From: Streptococcus mitis
Lineage (GTDB): Bacteria; Bacillota; Bacilli; Lactobacillales; Streptococcaceae
DNA length: 64,000 nucleotides
NCBI GenBank assembly: GCA_001560895.1
Contig: CP014326.1
Location: 1,190,001-1,254,000, forward strand
Reading direction: 5' to 3'
A model generated the notes under the pieces. The model was given only the letters and a program-made list of their open reading frames with translations. It was not told the DNA's origin and did no database searches. The translations under genes were made by a program, and so were the position numbers. Shown here piece by piece: positions 17,740 through 26,000 of the stretch. Each line of letters opens with the position of its first letter. Position 1 is the first letter of the stretch.

Positions 17740-20700
17740 CTAGATTGCTTCTGTGACAAAACTACGGCTTTCAAGTACCTTAAGCATGGCATTAGCTGTA
17801 TCTAGGGCTGTGAAGAGTGGTACACCATGTTCAATGGCTGAACGACGAATTTGCTCACCATCTTCATCAGCAGTACGTTTGGTTCCAACTGTGTTAATGA
17901 TAGCTTGGATTCTTCCTTTGCGAACAAAGCTTGGGATATCCTGATCATCATCACCTATCTTACCAACAGGTTGTGCTTGCAGGCCATGACTAGCAAAGAA
18001 GGTTGCTGTCCCTTCTGTCGCGAGGATTCCATAACCAATATTTTGGAAACGACGAGCCAAGTCCAAGGCTTCTTCTTTGGCATCATCAGCGATGGTAAAT
18101 ACAACGTTACCAAAAGTTGGCAAGTGTAAGTAAGAAGCTTCAAAAGCTTTATAGAGAGCTTTTTCTAGAGTCGTATCAGAGCCCATAACTTCACCTGTTG
18201 ACTTCATTTCAGGACCGAGCAAGCTGTCTACCTTAGCTAGTTTCGTAAAGGAGAAGACAGGCGCCTTGATATGAACGCGAGTACTTTCAGGATAAAGTCC
18301 ATCTTGGTAGCCAAGTTCTTCAAGTCTTTGCCCAAGAATGAGCTTGGTCGCTACTTGAGCCATAGGAATATTGGTCACCTTAGAAAGGAATGGAACCGTA
18401 CGGCTAGCACGTGGATTGACCTCAATAACATAGACTTTTTCATCCTTGATGACAAACTGGATGTTCATCATTCCAAGGCAGTTGAGGCCGATTGCTAGGC
18501 GTTTGGTGTAGTCTGCGATGGTTTCTTGCACCTTTTGCGACAAGGTTTGTGGAGGATAAACGGCCATTGAGTCACCTGAGTGAACACCGGCACGTTCGAT
18601 ATGCTCCATGATACCAGGGATGAGAACATTTTCTCCATCTGAGATAGCATCAACTTCACACTCTTGCCCAACGATGTAAGAGTCAACAAGAACTGGGTGA
18701 TCTGGACTAGCCTTAACAGCTGTACGCATGTAAGAGCGAAGGTCTTCCTCGTTTTCTACGATTTCCATGGCACGTCCACCCAAAACATACGAAGGACGAA
18801 CGAGGACTGGGAAACCAATCTTGCGAGCTGCAAGCACTGCTTCTTCTTCATTGGTAGCCGTTTGTCCTGGTGGCTGTGGAATATCTAAGTCTTTGAGAGC
18901 TTGCTCAAAGAGGTCACGGTCTTCAGCTCGGTCTAAGTCAGCAACCTGTGTACCAAGGATGGTCACACCTGCTTTTGCCAATGGCTCCGCAAGGTTGATG
19001 GCTGTTTGACCACCGAACTGAACGATAACACCTTTTGGTTGCTCCAAGTCAATGACGTTCATGACATCTTCGAATGTCAATGGCTCAAAGTAAAGCTTGT
19101 CAGACACAGAGAAGTCTGTAGAAACGGTCTCTGGGTTTGAGTTCATGATGATAGCTTCGTAGCCAGCCGCCTGTATAGCCTTAACAGAGTGAACGGTTGC
19201 GTAGTCAAACTCAACCCCTTGACCGATACGGATTGGACCTGAACCTAGGACAAGTACAGATTCCTTATCAGACTTGATAGACTCATTTTCCCAGCCATAG
19301 GTTGAATAGAAATATGGTGTTTCAGAGTCGAACTCTGCCGCACAAGTATCAACCATCTTGTAAACTGGGACAATCTTATTTTCCAAACGAAGTTGGCGAA
19401 CTTGGTCTGCTGTCGTTTCCCAAAGTTCCGCAATCTTACGGTCTGAGAAACCATTGAGTTTGGCAGTTTTCAAAACTTCTAGATCTTGTGGATGGGCACC
19501 TAACTCCTGCTCGATTTCAAAGATATGCAAGAGTTTATCAAGGTAAAAGATATCAATTTTTGTAAGCTCAGCGATTTCTTCTGGTGTGTAACCACGGCGA
19601 ATTGCTTCTGACACATAGAAGAGACGATCATCTTGGGCCTTGACAACCTTTTCAATCAAGGAATCATCAGAAACTGCTGCAAGTTCAGGTATTTCATTGT
19701 GGTGCACACCAATTTCAAGGGAACGACAAGCTTTAAGAAGTGACTCTTCGATGTTACGACCTATCGCCATGACTTCTCCAGTCGCCTTCATCTGAGTACC
19801 CAGGCGGCGCTCACCCTTTTCAAACTTGTCAAATGGGAAACGTGGAATCTTGGCAACGACGTAGTCGAGGGCTGGCTCAAACATGGCATAGGTTGAACCT
19901 GTAACTGGGTTGATAACCTCATCCAAGGTCAAACCGACGGCAATCTTAGCAGCTAACTTAGCAATCGGATAACCTGTCGCCTTAGATGCCAGGGCTGACG
20001 AACGTGATACACGAGGGTTTACTTCGATGACATAGTACTTGAAGCTGTGGGGATCAAGCGCAAGCTGAACGTTACATCCGCCTTCAATCTTGAGAGCGCG
20101 GATAATGCTCAAACTAGCATCACGAAGCATTTGGTTTTCATAGTCGGACATGGTTTGCGCAGGGGCAAATACGATAGAATCTCCTGTGTGAATTCCAACT
20201 GGGTCAAAGTTTTCCATGTTACAAACAACCAAAGCATTGTCAGCTGAGTCACGCATCACTTCGTATTCGATTTCCTTGAAGCCAGCAATGGAACGTTCAA
20301 TCAAACATTGGGTAACAGGTGACAATTTCAACCCATTTTCAGCGATTTCACGCAATTCTTCCTCGTTAGCACACATACCACCACCAGTCCCACCAAGGGT
20401 AAAGGCTGGACGAACGATGACTGGGTAACCAATAGTTGCTGCAAAGGCAACAGCTTCTTCAACCGTGTTGACAATTTCTGATTCTGGAATTGGTTGCTTG
20501 AGTTCTTCCATCAATTGTTTAAAGAGATCGCGGTCCTCCGCTTGGTCAATGGCAGATAATTTAGTCCCCAGAAGTTCGACACCAAGCTCATCAAGAATAC
20601 CATTTTTAGACAATTCCATGGCCATATTGAGCCCTGTTTGCCCACCAAGAGTTGGAAGCAAGGCATCTGGACGTTCCTTACGAAGAATACGTGTCACAAA

Positions 20701-20916
20701 CTCAAGTGTAATTGGTTCGATGTAAACCTTGTCTGCAATCTCCTTGTCCGTCATGATGGTGGCAGGGTTTGAGTTAACTAAGACAACCTCATAACCTTCC
20801 TCTTTCAACGACAAGCAGGCTTGGGTCCCAGCGTAGTCAAACTCAGCAGCCTGACCAATAATAATCGGACCAGAACCAATCACCATAATTTTTTGAATAT
20901 CAGTACGTTTAGGCAT
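17740..20916 (-). CDS. carB: Carbamoyl-phosphate synthase large chain
   Basis: 1,058 residues, the full length of the family. Two ATP-grasp halves (about 1-400 and 545-935), each with its G-S-G-P-I phosphate loop (G-S-G-P-I-I-I-G-Q and G-S-G-P-I-R-I-G-Q), and the C-terminal MGS-type allosteric domain. With CarA it makes carbamoyl phosphate from glutamine, bicarbonate and two ATP for pyrimidine and arginine synthesis. Last gene of the PyrR-controlled operon. It has no recognisable Shine-Dalgarno; the end of a long-hairpin repeat lies 7 nt before its ATG, and 447 nt separate it from carA. Confidence 0.97.
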   Translation of the reverse strand: MPKRTDIQKIMVIGSGPIIIGQAAEFDYAGTQACLSLKEEGYEVVLVNSNPATIMTDKEIADKVYIEPITLEFVTRILRKERPDALLPTLGGQTGLNMAMELSKNGILDELGVELLGTKLSAIDQAEDRDLFKQLMEELKQPIPESEIVNTVEEAVAFAATIGYPVIVRPAFTLGGTGGGMCANEEELREIAENGLKLSPVTQCLIERSIAGFKEIEYEVMRDSADNALVVCNMENFDPVGIHTGDSIVFAPAQTMSDYENQMLRDASLSIIRALKIEGGCNVQLALDPHSFKYYVIEVNPRVSRSSALASKATGYPIAKLAAKIAVGLTLDEVINPVTGSTYAMFEPALDYVVAKIPRFPFDKFEKGERRLGTQMKATGEVMAIGRNIEESLLKACRSLEIGVHHNEIPELAAVSDDSLIEKVVKAQDDRLFYVSEAIRRGYTPEEIAELTKIDIFYLDKLLHIFEIEQELGAHPQDLEVLKTAKLNGFSDRKIAELWETTADQVRQLRLENKIVPVYKMVDTCAAEFDSETPYFYSTYGWENESIKSDKESVLVLGSGPIRIGQGVEFDYATVHSVKAIQAAGYEAIIMNSNPETVSTDFSVSDKLYFEPLTFEDVMNVIDLEQPKGVIVQFGGQTAINLAEPLAKAGVTILGTQVADLDRAEDRDLFEQALKDLDIPQPPGQTATNEEEAVLAARKIGFPVLVRPSYVLGGRAMEIVENEEDLRSYMRTAVKASPDHPVLVDSYIVGQECEVDAISDGENVLIPGIMEHIERAGVHSGDSMAVYPPQTLSQKVQETIADYTKRLAIGLNCLGMMNIQFVIKDEKVYVIEVNPRASRTVPFLSKVTNIPMAQVATKLILGQRLEELGYQDGLYPESTRVHIKAPVFSFTKLAKVDSLLGPEMKSTGEVMGSDTTLEKALYKAFEASYLHLPTFGNVVFTIADDAKEEALDLARRFQNIGYGILATEGTATFFASHGLQAQPVGKIGDDDQDIPSFVRKGRIQAIINTVGTKRTADEDGEQIRRSAIEHGVPLFTALDTANAMLKVLESRSFVTEAI

Positions 20917-20923
20917 AGTTTAT

Positions 20924-21030
20924 GATACAAAGCCCGTAAAGAACACAGTGAAAATAGGAAACTCGGTGCCAACGCCTTCAGCGTCAAGACGATGTTTATC
21001 TTTTTCACACAGTTCTTAGGGCGTGTTCAC
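20924..21030 (-). repeat. Long-hairpin repeat, unit 1 (carA-carB spacer)
   Basis: About 107 bp that folds as one imperfect hairpin: GCCC/GGGC at the base, then TAAGAAC/GTTCTTA, GTGAAAA/TTTTCAC, and an apical ACGC/GCGT. It shares the core AAAATAGGAAA...TTTATCTTTTTCAC with units in the acoB-acoC spacer and lies in the same orientation relative to transcription. It ends directly before the carB start codon. Confidence 0.75.
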
Positions 21031-21054
21031 TTCCGCGAACAATGTATCTTCTCC

Positions 21055-21090
21055 TTTCTATTCGGCAACTCTCGGGTTGCCATTAAATAA
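21055..21090 (-). repeat. Short hairpin module A1
   Basis: TTTCTATTCG and ATTAAATAA flank a GGCAAC/GTTGCC stem. A second copy (21191-21226) has the same flanks but a different, still self-complementary stem. Confidence 0.65.
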
Positions 21091-21094
21091 ATTC

Positions 21095-21138
21095 TCCGAC
21101 GATTTTTTAGAGAAACGATATTTTTCGATAAAAAATCT
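21095..21138 (-). other. AT-rich hairpin in the carA-carB spacer
   Basis: GATTTTTT (about 21101) and AAAAAATC (about 21130) form an outer stem around a smaller dyad (CGATA...TTTTTCGAT). It could act as a partial terminator inside the operon. Confidence 0.4.
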
Positions 21139-21150
21139 AGTGCAGGGAGT

Positions 21151-21177
21151 TTTTAGTTCGCCTGATAGCGACTAAAA
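21151..21177 (-). other. Hairpin with GCCTGATAGC core
   Basis: TTTTAGT (21151-21157) pairs with ACTAAAA (21171-21177) around TCGCCTGATAGCG. The complement of the 10-nt core recurs at 48028-48037 in the acoB-acoC spacer inside an unrelated stem. Confidence 0.5.
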
Positions 21178-21190
21178 GAAACGACCTGCC

Positions 21191-21226
21191 TTTCTATTCG
21201 TCGCCTCACAGAGCGACATTAAATAA
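21191..21226 (-). repeat. Short hairpin module A2
   Basis: Same flanks as A1 (TTTCTATTCG / ATTAAATAA) around the stem GTCGC/GCGAC. Flanks conserved and stem changed with pairing kept. Confidence 0.65.
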
Positions 21227-21329
21227 GATACAAAGGACGAATAGAAAGCGATTGAATTTTAGGAAATCAAGGAAGGATTGACAATCCAAGTTGGTTTCTC
21301 TAAATTCCGAGCTTTCCGTCCGTGTTCAG
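21226..21329 (-). repeat. Long-hairpin repeat, unit 2 (carA-carB spacer)
   Basis: About 104 bp. Pairing segments from base to tip: GGACG/CGTCC, GAAAGC/GCTTTC, GAATTT/AAATTC, GAAA/TTTC, GGATT/AATCC. It shares GATAC(A/T)AAGG and CGTGTTC ends with the other units. Confidence 0.65.
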
Positions 21330-21363
21330 TTACATAAATTCTCCGACGAGCTTTTACTCGTTC

Positions 21364-22443
21364 TTAGTTTGATTGTTTAAAAGCTTCCATCATCTCGATA
21401 AACTCGTCAAATAGGTAGCTAGCGTCGTGTGGACCAGGGGCTGCATCTGGATGGTATTGAACAGAGAAAGCAGGTTGGTATCTGTGACGCACACCTTCAA
21501 CTGACTTGTCATTGATTTCTTCGTGGGTGATAATCAAGTGCTCTGGCAAGTCCTCACGGCTGACTGCATAACCGTGGTTCTGGCTAGTAAAGTCTACACG
21601 GCCTGTAGCAATCTCACGTACTGCATGGTTAAAGCCACGGTGACCAAACTTCATCTTGTAAGTCTTAGCTCCGTTTGCCATAGCAAAGAGTTGGTGTCCC
21701 ATACAAATACCAAAGATTGGAATTTTCCCTTGCACACCGCGAATCATATCCAGTGCTTGTGGAACGTCTTCTGGGTTACCTGGACCATTTGACAACATAA
21801 CTCCGTCAGGATTGAGATGGAGAATTTCTTCCGCCGTTGTTGAATAAGGAACAACCGTCACGTTACAGTTGCGCTTAGAAAGTTCACGTAGGATTGAGTG
21901 CTTGAGACCAAAGTCCACTAGCACTACGCTTAAACCAACTCCTGGAGCTGGATATGAAGTTTTAGTAGAAACCTGCTTGATATTATCTGTCGGCAAGACT
22001 GTTGCTTGGAGCTGGTCCGTCACGTGGTCCATACTGTCCCCAACATGGGTCAAGGTTGCACGCATAGTACCATGCTTACGGATAATCTTAGTAAGAGCAC
22101 GCGTATCAATTCCTGAGATACCAGGAATTTTCTTGGCTTTCAAAAATTCATCCAGCGTCATTTGATTTCGCCAGTTGCTTGCTCTACGTGCTTCTTCGAA
22201 AACAACGACTCCCTTACAAGTTGGAATAATGGATTCGTAATCATCACGATTTATTCCATAATTCCCCACCAAAGGATAGGTAAAGGTCAAGATTTGTCCA
22301 TTATAAGACTGGTCTGTAATGGATTCTTGGTAGCCGGTCATCCCTGTATTAAAGACGATTTCACCTGTTACATCAATATCTGCTCCGAAGGCCTTGCCTT
22401 CAAAAACTGTACCATCTTCTAATACTAGAAGTCTTTTTGTCAT
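21364..22443 (-). CDS. carA: Carbamoyl-phosphate synthase small chain (glutaminase)
   Basis: 359 residues, the family norm. N-terminal CPSase_sm domain and C-terminal class-I glutamine amidotransferase with the nucleophile in F-G-I-C-M-G-H-Q-L and the triad His in Q-Y-H-P-D-A. Supplies ammonia to CarB. ATG at 22441-22443 follows GAGGTGAG. Third gene of pyrR-pyrB-carA-carB; a hairpin (ACGAG/CTCGT) covers its stop codon. Confidence 0.97.
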   Translation of the reverse strand: MTKRLLVLEDGTVFEGKAFGADIDVTGEIVFNTGMTGYQESITDQSYNGQILTFTYPLVGNYGINRDDYESIIPTCKGVVVFEEARRASNWRNQMTLDEFLKAKKIPGISGIDTRALTKIIRKHGTMRATLTHVGDSMDHVTDQLQATVLPTDNIKQVSTKTSYPAPGVGLSVVLVDFGLKHSILRELSKRNCNVTVVPYSTTAEEILHLNPDGVMLSNGPGNPEDVPQALDMIRGVQGKIPIFGICMGHQLFAMANGAKTYKMKFGHRGFNHAVREIATGRVDFTSQNHGYAVSREDLPEHLIITHEEINDKSVEGVRHRYQPAFSVQYHPDAAPGPHDASYLFDEFIEMMEAFKQSN

Positions 22444-22492
22444 ATTCTCACCTCTCGTGGACGCTCACTGGCGTCTTTTAACGTCTTGTGTT

Positions 22493-23416
22493 TTAATTGG
22501 CGTTTCTACTCGCCAGTACGGATTCTAAGATTGCCATTCGAACAAAGACACCATTGGTCATTTGTTGGACAATCCGTGATTTTGGTGCTTCAACCAAGTG
22601 ATCTGCGATTTCTACATCACGATTGACTGGAGCTGGGTGCATTAGGATTGCTGTTTCTTTCAAGCGATCGTAACGTTCTTGAGTCAAGCCATGTTGCGCA
22701 TGGTAGTCTTCTTTTGAAAAGACTGCTCCACTATCATGACGTTCATGTTGCACACGAAGAAACATCATGACATCCACCTGATCAATGATTTCATCAATGG
22801 TTACAAACTGTCCATAGTCTGCAAACTCTTGACTTCTCCATTCCTCAGGTCCTGCAAAGAACAGTTCAGCTCCCAAGCGTTTCAAAATCTGCATATTGGA
22901 TTTGGCAACGCGTGAGTGGTCCAAGTCGCCTGCAATAGCAACCTTGAGACCCTCAAAGTGACCAAATTCCTCATAAATAGTCATCAAATCAAGCAAGCTC
23001 TGGCTAGGATGTTGACCCGAACCGTCTCCACCATTGATAATGGAAGTCGTAATCGTCGGACTTGCAATCAACTCTCTATAGTAGTCGACCTCTGGGTGAC
23101 GAATCACACAGACATCCACTCCTAGTGCAGATATGGTCAAGATGGTATCATAAAGTGTTTCACCCTTATTGACCGAACTAGTCTTCACATCAAAGTCAAG
23201 TCGTTCCAGCCCCAGTTTAATCTCTGCTACTTCAAAGGACTTATGCGTCCGTGTAGAATCTTCAAAGAAAAGATTGGAAACAATCGGATGGTCTTCATAA
23301 GGAAGCTGGGCTCCGTTTTTAAACTCTATTCCTCGCTTGATCAATTTCATCACTTGATCAACAGTAATGTATTCCATGGACACCACATGGTTCAGTGCTT
23401 GTTGATTTTCTGACAT
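22493..23416 (-). CDS. pyrB: Aspartate carbamoyltransferase catalytic chain
   Basis: 307 residues. Joins carbamoyl phosphate and aspartate in the first committed step of pyrimidine synthesis. The carbamoyl-phosphate loop F-F-E-D-S-T-R-T-H, the [12 protein letters not shown] motif and the M-H-P-A-P-V-N-R loop are all present. No PyrI subunit is nearby, as usual for Firmicutes. The AAAGGAG site gives the ATG at 23414-23416. 18 nt after pyrR in the operon. Confidence 0.97.
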   Translation of the reverse strand: MSENQQALNHVVSMEYITVDQVMKLIKRGIEFKNGAQLPYEDHPIVSNLFFEDSTRTHKSFEVAEIKLGLERLDFDVKTSSVNKGETLYDTILTISALGVDVCVIRHPEVDYYRELIASPTITTSIINGGDGSGQHPSQSLLDLMTIYEEFGHFEGLKVAIAGDLDHSRVAKSNMQILKRLGAELFFAGPEEWRSQEFADYGQFVTIDEIIDQVDVMMFLRVQHERHDSGAVFSKEDYHAQHGLTQERYDRLKETAILMHPAPVNRDVEIADHLVEAPKSRIVQQMTNGVFVRMAILESVLASRNAN

Positions 23417-23434
23417 GGCTACTCCTTTAGCTTT

Positions 23435-23999
<565 letters not shown>

Positions 24000-24065
24000 G
24001 AAATGTATAGCCAAGCGAGCCCTACTGCAAACAGTATAGACTTCACCCTTCTACTTTATCACGCT

Positions 24066-24096
24066 CCTTGCCTGCCTCACGGGACAGGTTTAAAGG
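24066..24096 (-). promoter_or_regulatory. PyrR-binding anti-antiterminator
   Basis: On the minus strand CCTTTAAACCTGTCC, CGTGAGG and CAGGCAAGG form a stem with base CCTT/AAGG, inner CCTG/CAGG and a loop of the kind bound by PyrR upstream of pyr genes. Together with the terminator it makes a UMP-responsive attenuator. Confidence 0.85.
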
Positions 24097-24114
24097 AATA
24101 TTTAATTATCAATT

Positions 24115-24143
24115 ACTATAGCACAAATCATGCTTAAAATCAA
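24115..24143 (-). promoter_or_regulatory. Promoter of the pyr operon
   Basis: Minus strand TTGATT (24138-24143), 17 bp, TG-C-TATAGT (24115-24120). It gives a leader of about 150 nt containing the PyrR site and the attenuator. Confidence 0.8.
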
Positions 24144-24166
24144 GCAAAAACTTTCGATGTTCCATC

Positions 24167-24796
24167 TTACAAATTGCTAAAATCATATAATTGTGGGTAC
24201 TGGTCACACTCTGGATTTTTAGGATGACAGATGGCTCTTCCAAAATAAATCATGGCCTGATGGGCTGCCAGCCACTGCTCCGGTGGCAAGATATCCATGA
24301 CCCGCTTTTCCACCTCAAGTGGCGTAGCTGATTTTTTGACGATATCGTGGTGCTTACAAATACGCTCCACATGAGTATCAACTGCAAAGGCTGGAATCCC
24401 AAAGCCCACACTCATAACTACATTGGCTGTCTTGCGACCAACACCTGCTAGACTTTCTAATTCCTCACGTGTCTGAGGAACTTGACCATCAAAATCGTCT
24501 AATAGTTGTTGGGCACATTTTTTAAGGAATTTAGCTTTATTCCGATACAATCCCAAACGAGAAATGTGTGAAGCAATTTCACTCTCAGTTGCCACAGACA
24601 TGGCTTGTGGCGTTGGAAAGGCGGCAAAGAGACCTGGTGTTGCCTTATTTACTGCTGCATCCGTCGTCTGGGCTGACAACATGACCGCAACCAGGAGTTC
24701 AAAATGATTGGTAAAGTCAAGACTAGGCTTGGCATCTGGGAAAAGAGCAATGATTTCTTCAAGCACCTTTCGTGCGCGTTTTTTTGACAAGACCAT
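24167..24796 (-). CDS. nth: Endonuclease III with a degenerate iron-sulfur loop
   Basis: 209 residues. Bifunctional glycosylase/AP lyase for oxidised pyrimidines. The helix-hairpin-helix G-V-G-R-K-T-A-N has catalytic Lys122, and the catalytic acid is Asp140 in F-A-V-D-T-H-V. The C-terminal cluster loop keeps Cys190 and Cys197 (X6 spacing), but the third and fourth ligand positions are Tyr200 and Phe206 at exactly the standard spacing, so a normal [4Fe-4S] cluster cannot form. Start ATG overlaps the yceD stop (TAATG), so it is coupled to that gene. Confidence 0.95.
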   Translation of the reverse strand: MVLSKKRARKVLEEIIALFPDAKPSLDFTNHFELLVAVMLSAQTTDAAVNKATPGLFAAFPTPQAMSVATESEIASHISRLGLYRNKAKFLKKCAQQLLDDFDGQVPQTREELESLAGVGRKTANVVMSVGFGIPAFAVDTHVERICKHHDIVKKSATPLEVEKRVMDILPPEQWLAAHQAMIYFGRAICHPKNPECDQYPQLYDFSNL

Positions 24797-25338
24797 TATT
24801 CGTCTCCGTCAAATAGTCCTTGTAAGCCAGCAAAAGGACTGTTTTCTTCTTTCTTGACTGCTTGTTGGGCTTGGTATTCTTCCTCTGTCATGATTTGCCA
24901 GTCATTTCCTGACACAAAACCTTGACCCGCTTCTTCTTCAGCTGTCAAGACCTTAATAGGGATATTGAGCAGGATATTGTCTGATACGCTCTCAGCAAGA
25001 TCTAGCTCTCCATTTTCAATAGGCAAGACCAAGTCATCATCTAAAACCTCTTGATCTAACTGGTTGGTTGCCCCTTCCATGAAAACTTCTGTGACTGGAT
25101 AAGATTCAGCTAACTCAACTGGCTCCATACTACGACTTGAAGCAAGAACAATGGTGTAAGATAACTGATAATCTAAGAAATACATACGGTCTTCGTACTG
25201 TACTTTCCCAACAGCAAGGATATCTTTCACATCTAAAATTTCTTGATTACGTGCACGCAAGTCTGCGACTAGGTCTAAACTTTGTTCAAAGTGCAAGCCT
25301 TCAGACTGCTTGCGGATCTCTTGAATATTTAATTTCAT
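24796..25338 (-). CDS. yceD: YceD-family protein (DUF177)
   Basis: 180 residues, cytoplasmic. DUF177 proteins are usually next to rpmF and are linked to 23S rRNA accumulation. Here the partner is nth, overlapping by one nucleotide. The C-terminus is acidic and ends G-L-F-D-G-D-E. The two-Cys motif found in some family members is absent. Start ATG at 25336-25338 is preceded by GGAGGAAG. Confidence 0.85.
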   Translation of the reverse strand: MKLNIQEIRKQSEGLHFEQSLDLVADLRARNQEILDVKDILAVGKVQYEDRMYFLDYQLSYTIVLASSRSMEPVELAESYPVTEVFMEGATNQLDQEVLDDDLVLPIENGELDLAESVSDNILLNIPIKVLTAEEEAGQGFVSGNDWQIMTEEEYQAQQAVKKEENSPFAGLQGLFDGDE

Positions 25339-25408
25339 ACTTCCTCCATAAAGATTTACTCTCTTGATTATACCATGAAAAGGCTACAAATCAGCCCACC
25401 AAACTTTG

Positions 25409-25428
25409 TAATTAGAATTCGAATTACT
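25409..25428. promoter_or_regulatory. 20-bp near-perfect palindrome, possible operator
   Basis: GTAATTAGAATTCGAATTAC reads the same on both strands except at two symmetrical positions. It lies about 35 bp upstream of the TATACT of the decayed gene and looks like a dimeric repressor site. Confidence 0.45.
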
Positions 25429-25504
25429 CAACATATTTATGTTATTTTTGTTTTTTAGTGCTATACTATAGGAAAGAATACATCAGAGCAAGGAGGATGC
25501 TCAC

Positions 25505-25725
25505 ATGAAAGACAAAGAACTCATTACTAATGCAACCCAACTCCTATCCGAGTTAAATAAAAGTTTCCAAAGCTGCAAACAGGGTAGGGCTGATGATATT
25601 CGACTACAAGAGCTGCTTTGGGGATTTTAGAACTTGGAATTTCCAGTTTTCTATTGACAAAATATCCTGAAAGGTATAGGATAGAGGTACTAATACTCGG
25701 AGGTAAGGGAGACATGAACAACTAA
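25505..25725 (+). pseudogene. Decayed small gene with intact promoter and ribosome-binding site
   Basis: A good promoter (TG-C-TATACT near 25466) and AGGAGG lead to ATG at 25505 and a 41-codon frame starting M-K-D-K-E-L-I-T-N-A that stops at 25628-25630. Just before the stop, another frame stays open from about 25618 to 25725 and reads like continued protein (L-G-I-L-E-L-G-I-S-S-F-L-L-T-K-Y). This looks like a frameshift in a formerly longer gene. A second AGGAGG-ATG at 25714 is followed by only two codons and a stop. I do not recognise the family; an immunity protein or small regulator is possible. Confidence 0.45.
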
Positions 25726-25732
25726 GTCTATC

Positions 25733-25751
25733 AAATAAAGAACCTTTATTT
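25733..25751 (+). terminator. Weak hairpin after the decayed gene
   Basis: AAATAAAG / CTTTATTT stem with a 3-nt loop, then a T-rich stretch. Could end the transcript of the decayed gene. Confidence 0.45.
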
Positions 25752-25811
25752 AGTAGATCTTGTTTTTGTCTCTTTTTGTGTGCTCTTTTCATACTAGATT
25801 TTCTAGTATCT

Positions 25812-25850
25812 TATCCTCATTGAAAATCAAAAAACTAGAAAGCTAACCAT
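25812..25850. repeat. Degenerate boxC-like fragment
   Basis: CTCATTGAAAATCAAAAAAC and the following AAGCTA resemble the boxC end of the BOX elements at 27766 and 36035; the rest of the element is lost or diverged. Confidence 0.35.
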
Positions 25851-25907
25851 CTGCTCCTCTTGAGTTGGATTAGGCAATCCTAAGCTAGTTTGACGAGCTT
25901 TTCAACG

Positions 25908-25931
25908 ATGATAATAGAGTTTTTGATATAA
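25908..25931 (+). other. Leader peptide frame before the attenuator
   Basis: ATG ATA ATA GAG TTT TTG ATA TAA encodes M-I-I-E-F-L-I. It stops 7 nt before the terminator stem. Only a weak ribosome-binding site is visible. Its GAG region can pair with the 5' arm of the terminator. Confidence 0.35.
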
Positions 25932-25938
25932 ACTTTGG

Positions 25939-25965
25939 CTCTACTAGGTAAAGTAGAGCTTTTTG
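25939..25965 (+). terminator. Terminator-like hairpin in the ABC-F leader
   Basis: GCTCTAC / GTAGAGC perfect 7-bp stem, 8-nt loop, then TTTTT, ending 35 nt before the ABC-F start codon. No gene ends just upstream, so an attenuator is the natural reading. Confidence 0.75.
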
Positions 25966-26000
25966 TTATGCACAATCGACATTCTAGAAAGGGCAACAAT

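Noticed and set aside
17851..20725. Many plus-strand frames over carB
   Set aside because: All overlap a full-length, strongly conserved gene and lack start signals.
21021..21060. Eight-codon TTG-started frame with AAGGAG in the carA-carB spacer
   Set aside because: TTG start, very short, ends inside a repeat hairpin; too little support to list as a gene.
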